From: Bacteroidales bacterium
Lineage (GTDB): Bacteria > Bacteroidota > Bacteroidia > Bacteroidales > WCHB1-69
Assembly: GCA_017525245.1 (NCBI GenBank)
Contig: JAFXTE010000011.1
Location: forward strand, 1 to 64,000
Length of the DNA stretch: 64,000 nt
Direction: 5' to 3'
Positions 1-5,445 of the stretch are shown one piece after another. The translations under genes were made by a program, and so were the position numbers. Position 1 is the first letter of the stretch. Every line of letters starts with the position of its first letter. Below the pieces are notes generated by a model. The model saw only the letters and a list, made by a program, of their open reading frames with translations. It was not told where the DNA came from and did not search any database.

Positions 1-312
1 CAGTGTTGGCATATAAATCTCCACCACAAGTTTTTTCACATTGTTGAAGTTTTTATCTGCATAAACAGACAACTTTCCATTTTCCACCTGAAACCGGACA
101 TGTTGGATCACATTTTCGTTAGCGGTCACCTTCGTTTTGTGGTGAGGGTCTTGATGGATAATCACATCCCCGACGAAGCGGATGTCCACGGAGGTGAAGG
201 CATCCAAATTGTATTCCTCTGTGACGATGTCCCCGCTGGCGGTGATACGTTCTTGCGCATAGATTACGTTGATGGACAATAAGATGGCGATGATTAATGC
301 TAACTTTTTCAT
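1..312 (-). CDS. GIN-domain (DUF2807-type) exported protein, N-terminal part
   Basis: This gene runs off the left edge of the window; 104 codons are visible. I translated it from the complement of the first 312 bases. It opens with MKKLALIIAILLSINVIYAQ, a clear Sec signal peptide. The next part contains ITASGDIVTEEYNLDAFTSV and then FVGDVIIHQD, typical of the putative auto-transporter head GIN domain (DUF2807), which forms a right-handed beta structure at the cell surface or in the periplasm. It lies 69 bases downstream of the sigma-factor gene on the same strand, so the two are probably co-transcribed and it may be a target or partner of that sigma factor (inference). The family has no known enzymatic role. 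The C-terminal half is not visible. Confidence 0.75.
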   Translation of the reverse strand, partial: MKKLALIIAILLSINVIYAQERITASGDIVTEEYNLDAFTSVDIRFVGDVIIHQDPHHKTKVTANENVIQHVRFQVENGKLSVYADKNFNNVKKLVVEIYMPTL

Positions 313-381
313 TGTATTTGAATTTTGTTTAGACATAAATTATCATGAATTTATCATAATTTTTGATTAATTCATGGATTT

Positions 382-1797
382 TTATGGTAATTCATGTTGA
401 ATTTTAATTAACTCGCTCTTTTTATGCGTCACCGGCACCACCTCCTGGCCGGTATTGTCGATGAAGCCGTAGAAGTTCCCTTTCCGCACGAGGGCACAGC
501 CTTCGCGGTAGAGACCGAACTTCCCGATGTCGTCGTATTGCGGATGCACGACCTCCTTGCCGGCGCTATCCACAAACCCCTTGAACCCGAATATCTCCAC
601 CATTGCCCAGCCGGTCCGGTATTCGTCAAACGGCTGTATGTCCGTGTATTTCGGATATGCGACCACGGTCCCGTGTGCGTCCTTGAGACCGTAGAAGCCG
701 TTGCGCTCGAACTTCTTCAGGCTATGATGCGAAGGTAGAGACGTTTCATGAAACGTCTCTACTACGTTGGATACGGACGTTTCGGGCAATGGTGAAACAG
801 ATGATTCGGTTCCTTTTACTTGCTGTTCAGGATATGGGGGGTCGGCGGCGGACGCCGGAATGGCGGACGCGATGAATCGCGTCCCTACGACGGCGGTATC
901 GTTGTTTACATGCGTGGAATCGGAATCGGTTGCAACACACGTGGTTACCGCTGTCTCCTGCGGGGTCGGGCTGGCGGGTGTGGGTGCGGGTTGCGCCTGC
1001 CACGCGATGACGGAACCCGTCACGGCCGTGGCAACCACGCCCGTGGCGATGGCGGGGGCTTTGGCGGCGGTGACGGCCATCCAGACGCCCGGCTTCGGGG
1101 CTGCGGTCCAGTTGACAGCGGACAAGGGCGACGGCGTGGCAGGCGACAACGCCAGATGTTTCAGCTTCGCACGGCAGAGACGGTCGATGGCGTGCGATTT
1201 CCAAGGGAGAAAGGGGAGCAGTATCATAAGTCCAGATTTTTTGTGGCGGACAAGGTTGTTCAGGGCGATTTGCAGCTGCGCCCGCGCCTCCGAGAGGTAG
1301 CGTTTGGAACTGCGCACCCCGATTTGCAACGCTTCCGCGATTTTCGCATGAGATTGGTTCTCAAAGACATACAGATTGAAAACGGCACGCTGTTTGTCGG
1401 GCAGGGCGCAGATGGCATCGAGGATTTCGGATTCGGTGAGGTCGGATTCGGAGATACAGGTTTCATCTGGTTCGTCCTGTAGAGACGCGCCATGGCACGT
1501 CTCTACAACGTCGGATGCGGACGCGATAAATCGCGACCCCACAGTATCGTCATCCATCGACAGAAATTGCGGTTGCCGCCGCAGGTAATCCATCGTGGTG
1601 TTGAGGTTGATGCGCATCAGCCAGCCGTCGAAACTGCCGAGGCGACGATAGGTTCCGGACTTCTCGATGGCTTTGAGGAACGCCTCGTGCGCGAGGTCCT
1701 CGGCCACTGCACGGTCGCCCACATAGCGGCAGCACATCCCGACCATCTTCGCGATGTTCCGCTGGTACGCCTTCGTCCAAAACTGTTTCGCCTGCAT
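382..1797 (-). CDS. Membrane-anchored ECF sigma factor with C-terminal WG repeats
   Basis: This is an RNA polymerase sigma factor of the ECF type with a long C-terminal extension (471 aa; ordinary ECF factors are about 170-200 aa). Region 2 is at residues 1-80 (RYVGDRAVAEDLAHEAFLKA) and region 4 at about 120-180 (ALPDKQRAVFNLYVFENQSH). A hydrophobic segment at about 243-265 should cross the inner membrane, which would place residues 270-471 in the periplasm. The last 110 residues hold three WG-type repeats (NGFYGLKD, GFKGFVDSAGKEVV, NFYGFIDNTGQEVV). No separate anti-sigma gene is nearby, so regulation may be built into the protein (inference). Four palindromic repeat copies are read in frame in its linkers, at residues 86-107 and 305-354. 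A -7 box lies at 1823-1830. It is paralogous and divergent to the next sigma gene. Confidence 0.85.
   Translation of the reverse strand: MQAKQFWTKAYQRNIAKMVGMCCRYVGDRAVAEDLAHEAFLKAIEKSGTYRRLGSFDGWLMRINLNTTMDYLRRQPQFLSMDDDTVGSRFIASASDVVETCHGASLQDEPDETCISESDLTESEILDAICALPDKQRAVFNLYVFENQSHAKIAEALQIGVRSSKRYLSEARAQLQIALNNLVRHKKSGLMILLPFLPWKSHAIDRLCRAKLKHLALSPATPSPLSAVNWTAAPKPGVWMAVTAAKAPAIATGVVATAVTGSVIAWQAQPAPTPASPTPQETAVTTCVATDSDSTHVNNDTAVVGTRFIASAIPASAADPPYPEQQVKGTESSVSPLPETSVSNVVETFHETSLPSHHSLKKFERNGFYGLKDAHGTVVAYPKYTDIQPFDEYRTGWAMVEIFGFKGFVDSAGKEVVHPQYDDIGKFGLYREGCALVRKGNFYGFIDNTGQEVVPVTHKKSELIKIQHELP
735..762. repeat. 28-bp palindrome, type A, inside sigma-factor gene
   Basis: A perfect palindrome GTAGAGACG-TTTCATGAAA-CGTCTCTAC. 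It is identical to the intergenic copy at 40412-40439. Read on the minus strand it encodes VVETFHETSL in the linker before the WG repeats. Confidence 0.9.
865..884. repeat. 20-bp palindrome, type B, inside sigma-factor gene
   Basis: Arms GGACGCGAT and ATCGCGTCC around a GA centre. In the gene on the minus strand it encodes the core of GTRFIASA. A related copy lies at 1519-1540. Confidence 0.75.
1479..1506. repeat. 28-bp palindrome, type A, inside sigma-factor gene
   Basis: GTAGAGACG-CGCCATGGCA-CGTCTCTAC, with one mismatched pair. On the minus strand it encodes VVETCHGASL, placed between sigma regions 2 and 4. The same core recurs at 2988-3015 in the neighbouring sigma gene. Confidence 0.9.
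1519..1540. repeat. Palindrome, type B, inside sigma-factor gene
   Basis: GGACGCGATAAATCGCGACCCC, a variant of the element at 865-884. It encodes GSRFIASA on the minus strand and sits 12 bases from a type A copy, so the two elements are side by side in the region 2 to region 4 linker. Confidence 0.65.
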
Positions 1798-1822
1798 TTT
1801 TCGCTGTTTTACAATGATGACG

Positions 1823-1830
1823 CAAAAGTA
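1823..1830 (-). promoter_or_regulatory. -7 promoter element of the WG-repeat sigma gene
   Basis: TACTTTTG on the minus strand matches the Bacteroidota -7 consensus TAnnTTTG, 26 bases before the start codon at 1797. No convincing -33 element was seen. Confidence 0.6.
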
Positions 1831-1856
1831 CGAAAAAGGGCCAAACGGAGACGTGA

Positions 1857-1972
1857 AACTTGAGACTTAAGACGTGTGACTTAAGACTTGAGACTTGAGA
1901 CTTAAGACTTTTTCTGTAGAAGAAACAGATTCGACAAACCCCAACGTCTCAAGTCTTAAGTCTTAAATCTTG
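1857..1972. repeat. Heptamer-repeat hairpin between the sigma genes
   Basis: The left arm (about 1857-1911) is a run of GACTTAA/GACTTGA-like heptamers. The right arm (about 1945-1972) carries the complementary words GTCTCAAGTCTTAAG. A smaller hairpin (TCTGT/ACAGA) is nested in the middle. The element fills much of the 296-base gap between the two divergent sigma genes. Confidence 0.75.
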
Positions 1973-2057
1973 TAACTTAAAAAGATGTAATAACGTGTGC
2001 CGAAGACATTTACAAAAAAGACAACACAAGGACATTCACCGCACCGTAACCTTTTTG

Positions 2058-2065
2058 TATTTTTG
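2058..2065 (+). promoter_or_regulatory. -7 promoter element of the second sigma gene
   Basis: TATTTTTG matches TAnnTTTG and ends 28 bases before the ATG at 2094. It would also drive the outer-membrane protein gene downstream. Confidence 0.65.
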
Positions 2066-2093
2066 CGTCTTGTTATTATAGGCAAAAGACGGA

Positions 2094-3125
2094 ATGGACA
2101 AAGTGAAATTTTGGTCACGGAAATACGAGGGCAACATCGACCGGTTGGTGGCGATATGCTACCGGTATGTCGGGGAGCGGCAGATGGCGGAGGATCTCGC
2201 GCACGAGGCGTTCTTGAAGGCCATTGAACGGGCCGACACCTACCGCGCCACTGGTCCTTTCGACGCCTGGCTGACCCGCATCACGGTCAACCGGTGCATC
2301 TCCTATCTGCGCACGCGACCCGAAACCGTGCCGTTGGAGGAGGAGCTCACCACCGACCCCACCGACCAGGAAGACGAACCCAACTGGCAGACCAAGTTCA
2401 CGAAGGAAGAACTGTTGGAAACCATCCAGCAACTCTCTGAACGACAACGCATGGTCTTCAACCTCCACGCCATCGACCGCGTTTCGCACCAGCAAATTGC
2501 CGACCTGATAGATATCTCCGTCACCAACTCCAAGCAGCTGTTCCTCCGTGCGCGAACGCGCCTGCAGCAGCTGCTCGCCGCCAAAGCCCAAGAAAAAGAA
2601 TCCAAAAAGAAAGGACTGCTTATGATTGCACTTCTATTCATGATGAAACAAAATTCCGCCCACCACCTCGACCGGCTCTATCGTTCCGAACTGTCGCAGC
2701 TGCGGATGTCGCCCGCACACCGGCTGTCGGAATCGGAAATCCGCTCCGCCGTCGCCGCCTCGCCCGCCAGTGCGGGAATAACCCTTGCCACCCACAAGAC
2801 CGCCGCCGTGATTGCTGCCGCAACCGCCATCGCGGGAGGAATTTGCGTGTGGCAGATGGTACGGAATGCGCCAAACGAAAATGCGTCGTCCCCTGTAGAG
2901 ACGTTTCCTGAAACGTCTCTACAACCAGCGGAACCAGAACAAACCCCTATTGCGGATACCTCGATTGCGGAAAACGTCTCCGCTCCCGTAGAGACGCGCC
3001 ATGGCACGTCTCTACAACCCGAACCGGTGGTCATCACCCGCGAGATTCCCGTCACCCGCACCGTCGTCCTGCACGACACCATCACCGTTACCGACACCAT
3101 TTTTTTAATGAAGAATGTAGAATGA
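2094..3125 (+). CDS. Membrane-anchored ECF sigma factor, paralogue of the divergent gene
   Basis: ECF sigma factor of 343 aa. Region 2 is at residues 1-75 (RYVGERQMAEDLAHEAFLKA) and region 4 at about 105-165 (LSERQRMVFNLHAIDRVSHQ). A predicted membrane helix at about 236-256 follows a conserved stretch LDRLYRSELSQLRMSP that is also present, slightly altered, in the divergent sigma factor; the two are clearly paralogues. The remaining 85 residues should be periplasmic. They include two palindrome-encoded peptides (PVETFPETSLQP, PVETRHGTSLQP) and a tail rich in T-V-x-D-T (TVVLHDTITVTDTI). The last residues, FLMKNVE, come from an intergenic AATGAAGAATG-type repeat. No anti-sigma gene is adjacent. 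The following outer-membrane gene begins 51 bases later. Confidence 0.85.
   Translation: MDKVKFWSRKYEGNIDRLVAICYRYVGERQMAEDLAHEAFLKAIERADTYRATGPFDAWLTRITVNRCISYLRTRPETVPLEEELTTDPTDQEDEPNWQTKFTKEELLETIQQLSERQRMVFNLHAIDRVSHQQIADLIDISVTNSKQLFLRARTRLQQLLAAKAQEKESKKKGLLMIALLFMMKQNSAHHLDRLYRSELSQLRMSPAHRLSESEIRSAVAASPASAGITLATHKTAAVIAAATAIAGGICVWQMVRNAPNENASSPVETFPETSLQPAEPEQTPIADTSIAENVSAPVETRHGTSLQPEPVVITREIPVTRTVVLHDTITVTDTIFLMKNVE
2895..2922. repeat. 28-bp palindrome, type A, inside second sigma gene
   Basis: GTAGAGACG-TTTCCTGAAA-CGTCTCTAC, near-perfect. It encodes VETFPETSL in frame in the predicted periplasmic linker. Confidence 0.9.
2988..3015. repeat. 28-bp palindrome, type A, inside second sigma gene
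   Basis: GTAGAGACG-CGCCATGGCA-CGTCTCTAC, encoding VETRHGTSL in frame. The core is the same as at 1479-1506 in the divergent paralogue, but it lies at a different place in the protein. Confidence 0.9.
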
Positions 3126-3131
3126 AGAATT
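3107..3131. repeat. GAATGAAGAATGTAGAATG-type junction repeat
   Basis: AATGAAGAATGTAGAATGAAG overlaps the stop of the sigma gene. It recurs almost unchanged at 4918-4948 after the stop of the next gene. Its complement-like words (ATTCTACATT) occur at 47595-47630. Confidence 0.7.
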
Positions 3132-3176
3132 ATTTAGGTTTCGAACTGAATTAGGATTTCGATATTTGAGTGAATT

Positions 3177-4919
3177 ATGAGTATTAGGAGTATATTTCTG
3201 GTCTTCTTTTTGTTCTTGTCTGTCGTCTGCCCCCTCGCCGCCCAGCACCGTGACACCGTGTATGTGGAACGCGAGACCGTGACCTACGACACCGTCACCG
3301 TGTATGACACCGTGCGCGTCCACGACACCCTGAACATCGCCGACTACCTCCGCAGCGAAGAGTTCGAGCGGCTCTTCTACAGTTCGGAATATGTTGACAA
3401 TCTGTCGCTTACGGACTCTTTGAAGGAAAAGCTGCTACAACAGACCGTAACTTTTTGGGAAAGCCGCGTCTTTAAAGATGAACAGCAAACGTTTTCAAGT
3501 ATGGACAGCATCAAGAAATACGGATTGGCCGGACTGATTATCTTGGGACTCAACGCGATGTCGCCGGCACAAACCGACAGTACCACGGCGGGGAAACCGC
3601 ATGATCCTCCAAAAAAGCATAAGACCCATCTCTACAACAGCCCGATGAATGGGTTCCACCTTGGTTATACTATCCAGTATGATTTGATAGAACCCATTGT
3701 TTATCAAGAAGTGAATGAAGAAGGATTTGGTGAACGCCCTCGCTCTCGTTCCCCTCTTCTACCTGGGTTTCACGCAGGAGTAGAATTTTCTTACCATTTC
3801 GCGAACTATTTCGGAGTGTCAGCCGCACTGAACATCGGCACCACTGGCTTCTATGAAACCATAACGCCTTCTCTCCATAATGGAACACAGCCTTCATATA
3901 CAAGGCTGTATAAAGCAAAATATGGCTTGTCTGTGCCATTGAAATTCGAATTCCATTACCCAATACGTGACAATCTCCTGTTCACCGTTAGCGCAGGTGC
4001 CAGGATACGGACACCTTCCAGTGCTTTTGTGTATGGTTTTTCCGCTACAGAAGGAGACATTGAGACTCAGAGCAACAGTGAATTGAGCAGCTATTGTGTT
4101 TATAACAGGAATCTGTTCTATGCCGATATTTTGTTGGATGCCGGACTCTACTATCGGCTTCCTCATGAAGATTTTCTGCGCTTTGCCGTCGGTTTGAATG
4201 CGGCTACCTCTAATTTTATGCAAGGAACAGAATGGTGGGTAGCTCCCACACCTACAGGAGAACGTATCAAATCCTCCCACCGTAACAACCACCTCTATTT
4301 CCAAATCGCATACATCCAAAGCTTCGACAAGCATCGGAAGCGGATGCAAGCGCAACCGCACTGGAGCACTTTCGACGGGATGCACCACCGTCATGAAGTT
4401 CGTTTTGAGGTTGGTGACCCGTTAGGAATAATGATACTTCAAAACAAGAACAATCATTTGCCGAACATTAGCGGATCCAACCTTACAGCTGTAGGACATG
4501 CTTGGAGAGCCACACCAGTCTTCTCATTCAACTATCACTATCGGCTCACGAAATGGCTTTGGGCAGGCGCGATGGTGAACTACGCCTATTACAGAGATCA
4601 TACAGATTACACCTACCAAGTATATAATATGCGGTGGATGCATTGTATAACGCTAATGCCAGAATTGCGTTTCTCCTACCTCAACCGTCCGCACGTGACA
4701 CTCTACTCCGCTGTGGCCGCAGGTGCCACATTGTTTGTAGGTCATGAGAACCCCACATGGGAAATATATGACGGTCAATGGTGGAAACACTCTACTTTCC
4801 CCTCTTTCCAACTCACGGCTTTCGGTGTCCGGGCCGGGGGCGAGCATCTTTTCGGCTCCTTTGAGCTTGGTGTCGGCATCAAGGGGTTTGCGTCGGCGGG
4901 AATCGGATACGCTTTTTAA
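3177..4919 (+). CDS. Outer-membrane beta-barrel protein with TV-DT repeat N-terminus
   Basis: A 580-aa exported protein not assigned to a named family. Residues 1-22 form a signal peptide ending LAAQ. Residues 24-50 are a low-complexity periplasmic stretch (DTVYVERETVTYDTVTVYDT) that resembles the tail of the upstream sigma factor. A helical region follows, to about residue 140, including a short hydrophobic patch (GLAGLIILGLNAM). From about 155 on, alternating aromatic/polar strands (GFHLGYTIQYDL, HAGVEFSYHFANYFGVSAAL) and a final GIGYAF with terminal Phe indicate an integral outer-membrane barrel. Being 51 bases behind a sigma gene, it may be its signal receptor or its regulon product (inference). 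The stop codon abuts a junction repeat. Confidence 0.7.
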   Translation: MSIRSIFLVFFLFLSVVCPLAAQHRDTVYVERETVTYDTVTVYDTVRVHDTLNIADYLRSEEFERLFYSSEYVDNLSLTDSLKEKLLQQTVTFWESRVFKDEQQTFSSMDSIKKYGLAGLIILGLNAMSPAQTDSTTAGKPHDPPKKHKTHLYNSPMNGFHLGYTIQYDLIEPIVYQEVNEEGFGERPRSRSPLLPGFHAGVEFSYHFANYFGVSAALNIGTTGFYETITPSLHNGTQPSYTRLYKAKYGLSVPLKFEFHYPIRDNLLFTVSAGARIRTPSSAFVYGFSATEGDIETQSNSELSSYCVYNRNLFYADILLDAGLYYRLPHEDFLRFAVGLNAATSNFMQGTEWWVAPTPTGERIKSSHRNNHLYFQIAYIQSFDKHRKRMQAQPHWSTFDGMHHRHEVRFEVGDPLGIMILQNKNNHLPNISGSNLTAVGHAWRATPVFSFNYHYRLTKWLWAGAMVNYAYYRDHTDYTYQVYNMRWMHCITLMPELRFSYLNRPHVTLYSAVAAGATLFVGHENPTWEIYDGQWWKHSTFPSFQLTAFGVRAGGEHLFGSFELGVGIKGFASAGIGYAF

Positions 4920-4948
4920 TGAAGAATGTAGAATGAAGAATGAAGAAT
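4918..4948. repeat. GAATGAAGAATGTAGAATG-type junction repeat, second copy
   Basis: Same words as 3107-3131, starting in the stop codon of the barrel gene and running into the possible start region of the next one. Confidence 0.65.
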
Positions 4949-4954
4949 AATATG

Positions 4955-5278
4955 ATGAAAAAGACTTTTTGTGTGATTTATGTGGTTATGGCGATGATGG
5001 CTGCGAGGTGCGGGAAAATGCATACGTGCTATTGTGCGTCCTACACGGGCTATGACATTGTCGACTCCGCATTGGTGGACAGCGTAGGATTGGGATGGAT
5101 GCCTATGGATATGTACTTTACGACGCGTGAATCTGCTGTGGAATGCTCTTATTGGAACTATCGTGATTCTGTCGGAGAATATTTGCCGGAATGGGGTGTC
5201 CGAACATATTATGTTTTGGAATGTTACGAGCAAGGAGAAGGACCGCGAATGTACTTCTCAAATAAAAGAGAAAAATGA
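4955..5278 (+). CDS. Small exported protein, possible lipoprotein
   Basis: About 107 aa, with no family recognised. The N-terminus MKKTFCVIYVVMAMMAARCG is a hydrophobic signal sequence. The Cys after MAAR could be a lipidation site, though AARC is a weak lipobox. The mature part is acidic and rich in Tyr and Cys (CYCASYTGYDIVDSALVDSV). Upstream in-frame ATGs at 4940 and 4952 are possible starts, but they lie in the junction repeat, so the start at 4955 is favoured. It is third in a row after the sigma factor and the barrel protein on the same strand, 35 bases after the barrel gene, and likely shares their transcript. Confidence 0.55.
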   Translation: MKKTFCVIYVVMAMMAARCGKMHTCYCASYTGYDIVDSALVDSVGLGWMPMDMYFTTRESAVECSYWNYRDSVGEYLPEWGVRTYYVLECYEQGEGPRMYFSNKREK

Positions 5279-5287
5279 GACGCCATT

Positions 5288-5315
5288 GTAGAGACGCAAT
5301 GCATTGCGTCTCTAC
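5288..5315. repeat. 28-bp palindrome, type A, intergenic
   Basis: Perfect palindrome GTAGAGACG-CAATGCATTG-CGTCTCTAC, 10 bases after the stop of the small exported protein. It could form a strong hairpin in the 3' untranslated region. Confidence 0.9.
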
Positions 5316-5329
5316 AGACAAACCCAAAA

Positions 5330-5402
5330 GTCTCAAGTCGTATATCTCAAGTATTCAAACTTGACCCTGTTAGCCAACAGCTAATAGCTAACAGCCAATA
5401 GC
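5330..5402. repeat. Stuttering intergenic repeats before polA
   Basis: Words of the TCTCAAGT type (about 5332-5365) are followed by GTTAGCC/AACAGCTAATAG words (about 5368-5402). The latter resemble the block at 51143-51218. The block ends just before the polA promoter. Confidence 0.6.
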
Positions 5403-5413
5403 CGTTTTTTTTG

Positions 5414-5421
5414 TACTTTTG
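5414..5421 (+). promoter_or_regulatory. -7 promoter element of polA
   Basis: TACTTTTG, 24 bases before the ATG at 5446. It overlaps an in-frame TTG at 5419, which argues against that codon as the start. Confidence 0.65.
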
Positions 5422-5445
5422 CCTTTCCAAAAACAACGAAAGGCT

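Noticed and set aside
820..1482. A 220-codon plus-strand frame opposite the WG-repeat sigma gene
   Set aside because: Gly/Arg-rich translation without family features; it is the shadow of the minus-strand sigma gene.
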